Part shown: one piece after another, positions 18,876 to 27,978 of the stretch
Numbering within the stretch: position 1 is the first letter of the stretch
Layout of the letters: each line of letters starts with the position of its first letter
Assembly: GCA_002898015.1 (NCBI GenBank)
Contig: BDTM01000100.1
Coordinates: 1 to 42,277, forward strand
From: a bacterium BMS3Bbin03
GTDB lineage: Bacteria; Zhuqueibacterota; JdFR-76; BMS3Abin05
Direction of reading: 5' to 3'
DNA: 42,277 nt
Translations under genes and position numbers: made by a program
Notes under the pieces: model-generated
Database searches by the model: none
What the model was told of the DNA's origin: nothing
What the model saw: the letters and a program-made list of their open reading frames with translations, nothing else

Positions 18876-20720
18876 TTAATAACCTTCTCCTTTTATCTTA
18901 TCATACCAGTTCTTTTTAAGGAAGATGCTTGTTAAAACAACAATTAGGGCAGCTATTGCGGCGGGGATAAATCTCATTATGACAAAATAGATTGTCATCG
19001 CCACAAGTGATGTTTGCCATACCGTACCCACAAAAACATTTATCATATCCCTGCTGAAATTGCTGTCATTTTTAAATAAAGGGTTTTCCGCCACTACTTT
19101 GTCATGTATCGGTTTCCAGAATCCCCAGGGTCTAACCTGCTTATAAAATTCTTTTAATGTATTTTCATCGGTAGGTTTTGTTTTCAGAGTGCCTATAATA
19201 CAACCTGCCAGGGATATTGCCAGAATTACAGGGAAATAATACAGTTGAGAACCACTTGGTATTATCTTGGCAAATATTAATGCGGGTACCATGCCGGACA
19301 CCATGCCCCAGAAATAACCCCATGCATTAAACCGCCACCAGTACCACTTCAGAACATTCGATGCGACATAGCTGCCGTATAATCCGGTTACGATCCAAAT
19401 TAAAACGCTGTTTATATTTCTTGCGAAAATTCCCAATATAATACTGATAAGCACCAGACCTACACCGATAATTTGACTAATTCTGGCAATTTTTTTCCCC
19501 TTTGCTTTTGGATTGATGTATTTCAAAAATATATCATTAACGATGTATGCCTGTCCTGCATTTAAAGTCCCTGAAAATGTGGATACAAATGCCGCGCTTA
19601 ATCCCGCCACCAATAATCCGAGTAAACCTACGGGCACAAATTCTGCTATTGCCGAAGGCAAAATTTGTTCGAAATCAATCGAACCTCCGACAATTAGGTT
19701 TAATTTATTAAAGTACAAAAGTGCCAGAACCACAAATCCCGTGATCATTAAATATCTAAACGGCATTAATATAATTGAAACGGAGCCGCTCATCATTCCC
19801 GCTTCTTTCGGGTTTTTTGTAGAGAGCACTTTTTGCATATCATAATTTGGTGCCGGACCGGCACCGGACACAAGAATGCCCTTGAATAGCATCATCATCA
19901 TAAAAATTGTAAAGAATGAATATCCGTCGCTTGTGATCACACTATTTGCCTGTTTTATGATGGATGTCCAGTCTAAATGCAGCTTCCAGCCGAAAAACGG
20001 ATTGAACCAGCCTGCCGGAACATTTAGATGTCCCACCAATGATAGCTTTGTCATTGCAATAATTGCTATCACAATGGCGGACAGTGTAATTATAGAATAC
20101 TGAATCAAATCGGCCCATACGATACTTGACATTCCCCCCAGCAAACAGTAAACCATGGCTACCAATGTGAACACGATTCCATAAAGATTGGGAACAAATT
20201 GGGGGCTTATGATACCGGCGTTAAATCCGAAAAAATCTGCAACCGATTGCCAGGGAATAAATATCATAATAAATTTCCCGAGCCCGACAAATCCATAAGC
20301 AAGAAAGCCCAAACAACTAATTACGGCAAATATGACCACTATTATATGCGCAAATTCATTATCCCTTCCGTTTCCAAATCTTGTTTTCAGCCATTCTGCC
20401 CCGGTGGTTGCGCCTGATCTTCTCAGCCATTTTGATAAATAGACCATCATAAATATCTGATTAAATACCGGCCATAACCAGGGTATCCAGATACTCTTGA
20501 GGCCGTAGATAAACGTGATTGTTACAAGCCACATCGTACCGGATATATCCAGCATACCTGAGGCATTGGACAATCCAAGTAAATACCATGGGAGCCTGTT
20601 TCCACCCAACAAATATTCTTTTTCAGACTTCTCGGCGCGCTTCTTTGTAACAAATCCTATGATAGTGATGGCAATTAAGTACAATATTATGATTGATATA
20701 TCTATCAAATGCGGCTTCAT
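18876..20720 (-). CDS. Sodium:solute symporter (SSS family), probable manno-oligosaccharide importer
   Basis: This 614-residue inner-membrane protein has about 14 hydrophobic segments. It carries SSS hallmarks: EKEYLLGGNRLPWYLLGLSNASG (35-57), GATTGAEWLKTRFG, and GLLVAGLSAAFVSTFSGTLNAG, a segment that includes the Na2-site region. It should bring mannobiose or a related disaccharide from periplasm to cytoplasm. It is first in the operon SSS - GH5 - epimerase - GH130 - GH5_7, immediately downstream of the terminator closing the TonB operon. B. fragilis has a comparable symporter beside its epimerase and phosphorylase. Confidence 0.88.
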   Translation of the reverse strand: MKPHLIDISIIILYLIAITIIGFVTKKRAEKSEKEYLLGGNRLPWYLLGLSNASGMLDISGTMWLVTITFIYGLKSIWIPWLWPVFNQIFMMVYLSKWLRRSGATTGAEWLKTRFGNGRDNEFAHIIVVIFAVISCLGFLAYGFVGLGKFIMIFIPWQSVADFFGFNAGIISPQFVPNLYGIVFTLVAMVYCLLGGMSSIVWADLIQYSIITLSAIVIAIIAMTKLSLVGHLNVPAGWFNPFFGWKLHLDWTSIIKQANSVITSDGYSFFTIFMMMMLFKGILVSGAGPAPNYDMQKVLSTKNPKEAGMMSGSVSIILMPFRYLMITGFVVLALLYFNKLNLIVGGSIDFEQILPSAIAEFVPVGLLGLLVAGLSAAFVSTFSGTLNAGQAYIVNDIFLKYINPKAKGKKIARISQIIGVGLVLISIILGIFARNINSVLIWIVTGLYGSYVASNVLKWYWWRFNAWGYFWGMVSGMVPALIFAKIIPSGSQLYYFPVILAISLAGCIIGTLKTKPTDENTLKEFYKQVRPWGFWKPIHDKVVAENPLFKNDSNFSRDMINVFVGTVWQTSLVAMTIYFVIMRFIPAAIAALIVVLTSIFLKKNWYDKIKGEGY

Positions 20721-20885
20721 AAAACAACTTGCTCCTCGGTTATTTGCAGATCGATCGCCATGCTATTCTATTTATGGACCTCATCTCCGGATATCAGAAT
20801 ACCATTAATATAAACAACTTAAATCCTTATTGGTATGAAATTCTTTAAAAAAGAATATGAATATTTGAAGCCTTTTTTGACGGCA

Positions 20886-20938
20886 TAAAAATAAAGGGGG
20901 GACCGGCAAAAAATATCTTAACTGCCGGCCGCCCCCGC
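20886..20938 (-). terminator. Rho-independent terminator of the TonB/beta-helix operon
   Basis: On the minus strand a strong GC stem pairs 20923-20936 with 20896-20908. It is followed by a U-rich stretch (complement of 20886-20895). It lies 33 bp past the stop of the beta-helix gene and separates that operon from the symporter operon. Confidence 0.85.
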
Positions 20939-20970
20939 AGTCTTAAATTATCCTGACCTAAAGATACCCA

Positions 20971-23499
20971 CTATTTAAGCAGCAGCATTTTCCGGGTCAA
21001 TTTTACTTTACCGGCTTCGAGTGTATAGAAATAAACGCCGGAAGATAATTCCTGTGCATTGAACCGAACGGTGTGGGATCCTGCGTTTATATAATTATCA
21101 ACAAGCGTTGCCACTTTTTGACCCAATACATTATATATTATCAACTTTGCTTTGGAAGCCTTGGCAAGGGAGAAGTTAATATGCGTCGTTGGGTTGAATG
21201 GGTTAGGATAGTTTTGCTCGAGTGCATATTTCTGAGGCAAAAACTCGTGACTGGATACACCCGTCATAACGATTTCCTGGATCAACTGTATGTAATCCAC
21301 ATTAACTTTGCTTCCTGAAAGCGTGATCACATGGGGACCCGCATTTAACGCAAACTTACCGGACATAAGATTATGTTCAGTTGAATCGCCTGCCTGGCTT
21401 GTTAATTCAAAATCAGAAACAACCGTCTGCCCGTCAGCCTGAATTTGTGCAGTTTGAGTCCCGTTGGGAGCCTGGTAGAACACCTGAAGCAGATAGTTTC
21501 CACTGGAATCCGGATTAACATTCCAGGTGATACTTCCATTGGTATTAAGGGCAACATATTTGAAGCCGCTTGGCGCCCAGGGTGAACCTTCTAAATGAGG
21601 AATCGCGCCGTCATTAACGGCGTCAGGCGCCTTTAGAGATATGACGGTATTGCCTGAGGCATCAACCACATCGACGCCGCTGAAAGCCTGCCATCCCCAG
21701 GATTTCTTTATTTCAATTGTATTTTTGCCCTGAGGCATATTCAGTGCATCGGCGCCTTCGATAAGATCAGACGGTGTAATCTTTACGGTTGTCCAATCAT
21801 TTGCCGGCAGGCCGGGACCGAAGTGGTATTCTCCGTAGCTGCTGTTATTTCGAAGGTTTGTACCATTAACATAGATAAATTGCCCCCTCTCGCTACTACC
21901 GTCCATGTTGGTATAAACCACCAGAGAATATGTACCTGCTGCCGGCAGGTCGAAGGTCCATACCAGGTCTCCGGCAGACTTCATATCATAATAAGCAAAT
22001 CCCTGGGCGGTTTTAACAGCGGCGTCGCCTCCTAAAGTGCCATCCTCTGCCTCGACATATCCTCTAACAGGGTATTTTTTTACCGGGCCCGCCATAGCCT
22101 GCAGCTTTGCTATATATTGACTCTTATTTGCCTCCCACTCGGCTTTCTTATTCGGGAACCAGTTCAGGTCACCGAGGGGCAGGCTGTCGGTGCCGGCAGT
22201 CATCAGTTTGGCATTGGTATAAGAAAAGTTTTCCGGAAGCGGCCAGCTCGGGCAGACATTGCACACGGTGCCGTCGGGGTTTTTCGGAAGATCAAAAAAG
22301 TAGGGGTGAGCCGGGATAATACCGGCACGCAGATCACTGATGTTTTGAATCATATCCGGCACAAGGGTATCGGGATAGGTCGTTATATCAGGACGCGTGC
22401 TGAGCCACATCGTATCCGCGGCAACCATATTGTCGTATTTATCCAGAAAATCTTCCGTCGTAACAGGATTTACAAAATATTGTGTTGCAATCGTATCTCC
22501 GTAGAAAGTGGCAAATGCCGGGTCACGCCAGGTGGCGTTATTTGCAAATAGCACCCTTCGGCCTTCTTCGGGGCCGTATTTTGACGGCAGAGGCCCTATA
22601 CTGAACATACCGGATGAAGTTGCTCTGGGATCGCGGCCGGGGCTTGTAAGATCGGCGTGTCCTTCACCATGCCAGAATCCGTTAATAATCAGGTTATTGG
22701 CAAAATAAGCCTCCTGCCACCAGTTACCCGAATTGATGGAACGGCCGAGATTTACGATCGTGTTGTGATTGAAACGTACATATTTTGCAGATCCGCCTTC
22801 TATTTGAAGCGCCGTAAAACCGACATTGAAAAATGTGGAATTCTCAACAACAACCGTATCCTGATCAGCCCAAATCGAAATGCCGCGGCCCTCCCATTGC
22901 TGTGTGCTGGGTTTACCAATCAGATTCCGGAATTTGCAATTAGTGAAATAGATGTCGTTGTTTTTAGCGGTAAATGCAACGAGTGCAAAGTTAGTGCGCT
23001 CAAAAATATCGTTGTCGAATACAAATCGTGAATTGCTTGCATCGATCTGGATGGGCTGATAATAGGTTTGTACGCCATTGTCATCACTGCCGATAATGTA
23101 AAGATTCTTGAGGGTGATGTCTCCGCCGCCGGTAATCATCCTGCCGTTAACGGTGCCGTCCGCTCTGGCGACCATTTGCAGCACGGCAGGCCCATCATAT
23201 TTGCCCGTTCCGGGTTTCTCACCTACAATGCGTAATGGCCACCCATTATTTGTAATTGTCTCTGTGATCCAGTAAAACCCGCCTCTTTGCAGCTTATAAA
23301 CACGGTTTTGAACACGTTCACCTGTCGCTGTTGTATCTGCGGCGATGGTGTTGCGCAGCACATCCGTGTTCACAGTGCCGTCCGGATTTGCCCATTTAAC
23401 AAGCAGGGTATCAGCGGCCTGTGCCCGGAGCTGCTTTGCCGGCCCTATAATTGCCCCTGCAATAAGAGCCAATATCATAATGACATGGTTTAACTTCAT
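20971..23499 (-). CDS. Secreted parallel beta-helix protein with carbohydrate-binding-like domains and Por tail
   Basis: The 842-residue protein has a signal peptide (MKLNHVIMILALIAGAIIG...AQA). A right-handed beta-helix region (about 110-330) carries repeated short turns (ITLKNLYIIGSD, FVFDNDIFERTNF, VVVENSTFFN, VRFNHNTIVNLG). Two CBM6/35-like sandwiches follow (from RGYVEAEDGTL and from HLEGSPWAPSG). The C-terminal Por domain starts at YALEQNYPNPFNP. ATG 23499 is chosen because AGAGGAGA lies seven bases upstream; an in-frame TTG at 23535 has no such support. It is co-transcribed after the TonB receptor, in the slot usually held by SusD. Surface binding or cutting of mannan is inferred. Confidence 0.82.
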   Translation of the reverse strand: MKLNHVIMILALIAGAIIGPAKQLRAQAADTLLVKWANPDGTVNTDVLRNTIAADTTATGERVQNRVYKLQRGGFYWITETITNNGWPLRIVGEKPGTGKYDGPAVLQMVARADGTVNGRMITGGGDITLKNLYIIGSDDNGVQTYYQPIQIDASNSRFVFDNDIFERTNFALVAFTAKNNDIYFTNCKFRNLIGKPSTQQWEGRGISIWADQDTVVVENSTFFNVGFTALQIEGGSAKYVRFNHNTIVNLGRSINSGNWWQEAYFANNLIINGFWHGEGHADLTSPGRDPRATSSGMFSIGPLPSKYGPEEGRRVLFANNATWRDPAFATFYGDTIATQYFVNPVTTEDFLDKYDNMVAADTMWLSTRPDITTYPDTLVPDMIQNISDLRAGIIPAHPYFFDLPKNPDGTVCNVCPSWPLPENFSYTNAKLMTAGTDSLPLGDLNWFPNKKAEWEANKSQYIAKLQAMAGPVKKYPVRGYVEAEDGTLGGDAAVKTAQGFAYYDMKSAGDLVWTFDLPAAGTYSLVVYTNMDGSSERGQFIYVNGTNLRNNSSYGEYHFGPGLPANDWTTVKITPSDLIEGADALNMPQGKNTIEIKKSWGWQAFSGVDVVDASGNTVISLKAPDAVNDGAIPHLEGSPWAPSGFKYVALNTNGSITWNVNPDSSGNYLLQVFYQAPNGTQTAQIQADGQTVVSDFELTSQAGDSTEHNLMSGKFALNAGPHVITLSGSKVNVDYIQLIQEIVMTGVSSHEFLPQKYALEQNYPNPFNPTTHINFSLAKASKAKLIIYNVLGQKVATLVDNYINAGSHTVRFNAQELSSGVYFYTLEAGKVKLTRKMLLLK

Positions 23500-23575
23500 A
23501 GTAATTCTCCTCTGTTGGTGATTCGGTTTTACCAATTCCTGCAGTTAAACTCTAAATTAATCCTCCCCTGATTTG

Positions 23576-23655
23576 TTAATTCCTGCTGCTAATTTTCATG
23601 GCATTATTCCTCCGTTTTTAGTTGGGATTTGCTAACCTCCTTGATTAATCTTCAT
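23576..23655 (-). other. Two 7-codon mini-ORFs with strong ribosome-binding sites
   Basis: In the 180-bp gap between the TonB receptor and the beta-helix gene, two tiny ORFs occur on the minus strand. They are MKINQGG (23655-23632) and MKISSRN (23599-23576), each preceded by a GGAGG sequence. A further GGAGG lies before the real start at 23499. They may be translated leader peptides or chance remnants. Confidence 0.35.
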
Positions 23656-23679
23656 ACCAATCCTCCGCGAAATATCTTT

Positions 23680-26637
23680 TCAGAAATTATATCTGAGGCC
23701 TCCATCCATGGTGAAGCCGTAGTACTCGATATAGGTTGGATTCGTCAGCGCTGCTCCCCGATAGCTTCGATCAGGCTCACCATTCAGATTATTCAGGTTG
23801 GAGAAAATTTGAAATCCCCGGCCGATTTTTTGCCGAAATGTGAGATCCCAGCGTCTGTAGGCACCCGTGAAACTGTCCAGAACAGGCATTGTAGATATAA
23901 AAGTGACCTTATTGCTCTGATAGAGATAGGACAGGCGGGCGGAAAATCCTTTGTAATCATAACCCAGGGTAAGGTTGAAAATATTGGCAGGCTGATCCGG
24001 CATACGTGCAGTTCTCAGAGTGTCTACAAGAATATTCCGGCGGCGCGGAGGCCAGCTTCCCGGGATTATGCCGTCCTGTCTGTTGAAAAACAGTTCTTTT
24101 TTTATCTTCGAAAAGATGTGCGTGTAGTTTACGTTCAGCACCAGCCCGCGAAAAACCGAAGGCAAATACCAGAAGTGCGTTTGCCATTCTAATTCCACCC
24201 CCTTATATGTGGCGTTATAGGGGTTATTAATATAAGTATCCATCTGAGGTGCTGCCCCCTTGAGCCAGGTTCCCGGGATGTTTAAGCCCTGAAGCACGGG
24301 AACACCGGGGAGAATCTTGTAGCTCACCTGAAAGATTAAATCCTTTATGTTTTTGTAGAAACCGGCTACAGAAAAAAGTCCGACATAGTTTTGATAGATC
24401 GAGACGGCGGCGTCATAGTTCGTGGATCGAGCGGGCTTTAAAGTTGAATTCGCTGCGCGTATGTAGCTTTGATACGAATTAATCGATGTGATCGGCGCAT
24501 ACTGGATAAAGTCCGGACGCGCCAGAGTTTCGGTTCGATCCAGACGAATTTTTAGCCAGGCGGCCGGCTTTAAAATTAAATCTACCATCGGCAGCCAGAA
24601 GCTGTTCTTACGCTCATTTGTCAGATAAGTGAGGTCGGCGGGCGGCCCCTCGATATTATTGAGGGACACCTCCCGGTAGCGTTCGCCGCTGTATCTTGAG
24701 AAATCACCCTCCCAGCGGACACCGGATATAAGCGTAAGATACCGGGTCATATTCAAATTTGCCATTAAGTAACCCGCACGGTAGCGCTCTATCCCATGAT
24801 AATCCCGCCCAATCGACCCTACGGAATATCTCCTGTTTTCTCCGGTTGCAAAAATGGCGTTCATTATTTCATTCATTAATGTTTGATCGGCAACAAATCC
24901 TAATGGGTATTCGCCGTTTAAAAAATTATGGCGGGTATAGCTGCTCAGAACGCGCGATATCGGCAGGACGCCATTTCGCCGAACGAGCGTCGAGTCGTTC
25001 TTCCAGTTCCACCTGGCAGGATAGTTTGTGCTAAGGAATTTCAGGGCAGAGGCAAGCACGGAGTTCACACCGGCGCTGCCGCCATACTGGATGCCGTCCC
25101 GTCCATTTTGTTCCTGATCATTTCTCCGATTCAGCCAGCGGAATTTCCCGCCCATTTTTATGTAACCGCTTATGTCGGTCCCAAAGTGAAACGGCATTTT
25201 CACATTAAGCTGAAAGGCGGTGGTGTTTTCATCCAGTTTGGTATTATATATAAAAGCCGAAGCGAATCCGGTATTGCTTGTGTCGATGGTTGCCAGCGAC
25301 GGAATTTGATCCGGTGGTGTATCCGGCCCAATCCTGGTCGTCTGAAAGGCTGCATTCTCCTGAACAAAACTCCAGGTGCGTTCATTGGGAATTTCATTGC
25401 GCGAAGCCGTTCTGGACAAGTTTAAATCATAATGAATCCAGCCAAAGTTTTGCTGCATGCCTAAAGAACCCGTGAAGATAGATGTGCTGCCTGCTTTGTC
25501 ATCCAAATTGTAATAATGGCGATTATATCTCACAGCCATTCGATTAATATGATACAGTCCGTCCCAATGCAGTCGATTATAAAATGAATTAGCCGTAAAT
25601 TTTCCATAAGGCAGGCGGTAATCAAGCACAAAGCTGGCTCCTGTTCTTCCCCGCGTCACCTTTTCTTCTCTCAGGTCAATTTCCGACGGTACTATTTGTG
25701 TAATATTTGTTCCGGCCTTGGTTGTGCGGCGGTATTTTCCCTGAAATTTGTCGGCGCTGCGGTTATAATTATCGATGTTAAAATTAACGATTATACCCAG
25801 ACGGTTGTTAAAAAACCGGTTGCTCATACTCCCCGTGAAATTATAATTACCGTAATAGTTTTGAAGCTGATTGTATCCTCCCTGAGCAGAGGTGTTTATT
25901 TTTAAGCCTTTCGGAGCTTCTTTTAGCCTAAGATCCACAGTCCCGCCAAGCACATCGGCATCCATATCCGGCGTAACCGCTTTTTTCACCTCAATACCGT
26001 CGAGCATATTGGATGAAATAAGAGAAAGATCTACGCTCCGGTCGCTTGAACCTGTTGCCGGGACACGCACTCCGTTAACCGTAATTGTGTTATACTTCGG
26101 TGCAAGGCCGCGAATCTCTATCTTATCTGCTTCACCGCCCGACCGTTCGATGGAAACACCGGGCAAACGTCCAATCGACTCGGCCGCATTCACATCAGGA
26201 AGTTCCTTAATACGCGCCTTGGAAACAACATTTGCAATGGTATTTGATGTCAATTGCTCGTTAATCGCAGATAATTGTCCCGATGCCTGAGCCGTAACGA
26301 TGACCGATTTACCTTGAAGAACCCGTCCGTATTTAAGTTTAGCATTCTTAATTATTGTCCGGCCGGGCACCACAGTTATCTTTAATTTCTTTGTCCGGTA
26401 TCCGATAAAAGATACTTTTAGAGTATAGACTCCGGGCGGTATGTTTTGAATGATATAATAGCCCTTTAAATCAGAGGCGGCTCCCATGGTCGTTCCCACA
26501 ATCAATATATTAGCGCCGGGTAAGGCATCGCCGGTTTGAGAATCGGTGATCCTGCCTCTCACAACTCCGCCGGCTGCATATAAATTACCGGAAAAAAACA
26601 GGGCCATAAGGCAGAAATAAAATATTAATTTCTTCAT
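23680..26637 (-). CDS. SusC-like TonB-dependent receptor (mannan oligosaccharide uptake)
   Basis: This is a 985-residue outer-membrane transporter. It has a signal peptide (1-21), a carboxypeptidase-regulatory-like domain (GGVVRGRITDSQTGDALPGA, about 23-105), and a plug domain with RLPGVSIERSGGEADKIEIRGL and the MDADVLGGTVDLRL segment. A 22-strand barrel follows, ending in the aromatic-terminal GGLRYNF. It should import long manno-oligosaccharides with TonB energy. It is the first gene of its operon. No SusD homologue follows; the beta-helix protein does. The promoter at 26769-26797 and two LacI-type palindromes lie directly upstream. Confidence 0.92.
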   Translation of the reverse strand: MKKLIFYFCLMALFFSGNLYAAGGVVRGRITDSQTGDALPGANILIVGTTMGAASDLKGYYIIQNIPPGVYTLKVSFIGYRTKKLKITVVPGRTIIKNAKLKYGRVLQGKSVIVTAQASGQLSAINEQLTSNTIANVVSKARIKELPDVNAAESIGRLPGVSIERSGGEADKIEIRGLAPKYNTITVNGVRVPATGSSDRSVDLSLISSNMLDGIEVKKAVTPDMDADVLGGTVDLRLKEAPKGLKINTSAQGGYNQLQNYYGNYNFTGSMSNRFFNNRLGIIVNFNIDNYNRSADKFQGKYRRTTKAGTNITQIVPSEIDLREEKVTRGRTGASFVLDYRLPYGKFTANSFYNRLHWDGLYHINRMAVRYNRHYYNLDDKAGSTSIFTGSLGMQQNFGWIHYDLNLSRTASRNEIPNERTWSFVQENAAFQTTRIGPDTPPDQIPSLATIDTSNTGFASAFIYNTKLDENTTAFQLNVKMPFHFGTDISGYIKMGGKFRWLNRRNDQEQNGRDGIQYGGSAGVNSVLASALKFLSTNYPARWNWKNDSTLVRRNGVLPISRVLSSYTRHNFLNGEYPLGFVADQTLMNEIMNAIFATGENRRYSVGSIGRDYHGIERYRAGYLMANLNMTRYLTLISGVRWEGDFSRYSGERYREVSLNNIEGPPADLTYLTNERKNSFWLPMVDLILKPAAWLKIRLDRTETLARPDFIQYAPITSINSYQSYIRAANSTLKPARSTNYDAAVSIYQNYVGLFSVAGFYKNIKDLIFQVSYKILPGVPVLQGLNIPGTWLKGAAPQMDTYINNPYNATYKGVELEWQTHFWYLPSVFRGLVLNVNYTHIFSKIKKELFFNRQDGIIPGSWPPRRRNILVDTLRTARMPDQPANIFNLTLGYDYKGFSARLSYLYQSNKVTFISTMPVLDSFTGAYRRWDLTFRQKIGRGFQIFSNLNNLNGEPDRSYRGAALTNPTYIEYYGFTMDGGLRYNF

Positions 26638-26705
26638 TTTATAATCTCCTTATTGAGATTAGATGATGGATAAGACGTCTGGCTAAAATATATTAAGGAG
26701 AGCCC

Positions 26706-26718
26706 CGAAAACGTTTCG
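26706..26718. promoter_or_regulatory. LacI-type operator O2 (5' UTR)
   Basis: CGAAAACGTTTCG is an inverted repeat (CGAAA/TTTCG around ACG) within the untranslated leader of the TonB-receptor gene. It shares CGAAAACG with the second site at 26750-26763, which favours binding by the same LacI-family protein. Confidence 0.65.
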
Positions 26719-26749
26719 TAGAGATTACGGCAACTGTGGGCAATAAATA

Positions 26750-26763
26750 CGAAATCGTTTTCG
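26750..26763. promoter_or_regulatory. LacI-type operator O1 (overlaps predicted transcription start)
   Basis: On the minus strand the site reads CGAAAACGATTTCG, and it begins 6 bp past the -10 hexamer. A repressor bound here would block initiation. The likely regulator is the LacI protein at 11860-12867. Confidence 0.68.
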
Positions 26764-26768
26764 TTACT

Positions 26769-26797
26769 AATATAAAATCTTTCTTAAAAAAAGTCAA
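26769..26797 (-). promoter_or_regulatory. Promoter of the TonB-receptor operon
   Basis: On the minus strand TTGACT (26797-26792) and TATATT (26774-26769) are separated by exactly 17 bp. The predicted start site is near 26762, leaving a leader of about 125 bases. The rest of 26638-26912 contains no gene. Confidence 0.65.
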
Positions 26798-26912
26798 GAA
26801 TTTTTTTTAGAAATTAAAAAATATTTGACTGTGCATTTATATCGTCTATTGAAAATTGTTTCAATGCTTTGTGTTTTGGAGCTCTGGAGGCGTCTTTTTT
26901 TCAGGCTAAAAA

Positions 26913-27527
26913 TCAGCTTTTTAATTTCACCACCTGAATCGTTCGAGAGCGGTTTAAAGTGGAAGATTCAATTTCCAACCCCATGCTGTTCAGTAAACCG
27001 GGCAGGCCGCCGGTTCTGCGGAAGGAAAGAAATCCCTTAAAATGGGACGGCCCTGCCGCAAATTCAATCGGGTACGTGATCAATCCGTCTTTCGTCCCCG
27101 GCTGTGGAATCGCGTAATCTGCTATAATGAGCTGCCTGGCGATTCGTTTCATTTCTCGGATGACGGGGCGGCGCGCGCTTTGAGGCATTTCATGGAGCAC
27201 CATGGAAGTCACCGCCGCATCAAATTCACGATCCTTAAACATGGAAAGACGAGAAGCATCTGCCAGGCGAAATTCCACGTGGTTCAGCCGCCGGTTTCGC
27301 TTTTCGGTATTGGCAGAATCAATCATTCGGGGCGAAAGCTCGATTCCAATTAGGCGGGAGCATTTGGGCGCCAGGTGGAAGAGAAGCGCCCCAGTCCCGC
27401 AGCCGATGTCGATTAGCGAAGCGCGGTTCGGGAGATAGTCCGCAATGATCTCCCGCACCTCCTGCAAATTGGGATCGATGAAACGCCGGTAAAACCGGCC
27501 GTCGTAATAATGATTTTTTCTTTTCAA
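26913..27527 (-). CDS. Class I SAM-dependent methyltransferase
   Basis: This 204-residue soluble protein has the SAM-binding motif I LIDIGCGTG (about 38-46) and the acidic motif II residue in LIGIELSPRMID. A post-II region DREFDAAVTSMVLHEMP follows, typical of the methyltransferase_11/25 group. The substrate is not evident. The gene stands alone between the mannan locus and a degenerate intergenic region, and may have lost its partners. Low-information family; only the enzyme class is firm. Confidence 0.85.
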   Translation of the reverse strand: MKRKNHYYDGRFYRRFIDPNLQEVREIIADYLPNRASLIDIGCGTGALLFHLAPKCSRLIGIELSPRMIDSANTEKRNRRLNHVEFRLADASRLSMFKDREFDAAVTSMVLHEMPQSARRPVIREMKRIARQLIIADYAIPQPGTKDGLITYPIEFAAGPSHFKGFLSFRRTGGLPGLLNSMGLEIESSTLNRSRTIQVVKLKS

Positions 27528-27667
27528 TATTTTGTTATCCTGTCAAAAATAATATTAAGCGGAGGCACAAAACAGCCATCGATCCAAAAATTTTTGATTC
27601 ATCATAAAAATGCATACATTTTCTCATAAAAATATTAAGGTTCATCCTAAGTTTTTTGTTTTAAAAA

Positions 27668-27853
27668 TTAGTGAAAAATTCGTGTACATTCGTGGGCCTT
27701 TTTCTTCCCACGAATTGACACCAATGGCAGCACAAATCCACGCATTTCCGGCAATAAATAGTTCATTTCATTTTGATCCGGAATGATTGCTGCCAATCGT
27801 TTAAAAAGTACGCATTTTCGCGATGAACCAAATTTTTGAGCTTCATTTGACAT
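27668..27853 (-). pseudogene. Remnant carrying a four-helix-bundle gene start
   Basis: The 61 codons open with MSNEAQKFGSSRK, matching the start of the broken four-helix-bundle gene at 7545 (MSNEVQNSNANRK). The 40 bp across the start are 36/40 identical between the two places. After about 13 residues the resemblance ends, and the frame runs into the dispersed 'attcgtgg' repeat (27671-27720). It is most likely non-functional. The rest of 27528-27978 has no other gene. Confidence 0.45.
27671..27720. repeat. Dispersed 'attcgtgg' repeat copy
   Basis: GTGAAAAATTCGTGTACATT and the following bases, then an inverted CCACGAATTGACAC, match the family also seen at 885-1160, 1330 and 14405-14498. This copy sits inside the decayed remnant 27668-27853. 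Confidence 0.55.
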
Positions 27854-27897
27854 TTGAATTTTTGGATTTGACCTTAACTGTTATCAGCTTTACGACG

Positions 27898-27945
27898 TCA
27901 TACAAAATAAATGCAGGTCGATAAAATCCGTCGACCTGCATTTTA
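27898..27945 (-). terminator. Rho-independent terminator of the DUF3857 operon
   Basis: A perfect 11-bp stem (27911-27921 with 27931-27941, ATGCAGGTCGA/TCGACCTGCAT) has a 9-base loop. On the minus strand it is followed by TTATTTTG. It lies about 40 bp past the stop codon at 27979. Confidence 0.85.
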
Positions 27946-27978
27946 AAACATCATTCTACAACATTTTTTTGTAATACA

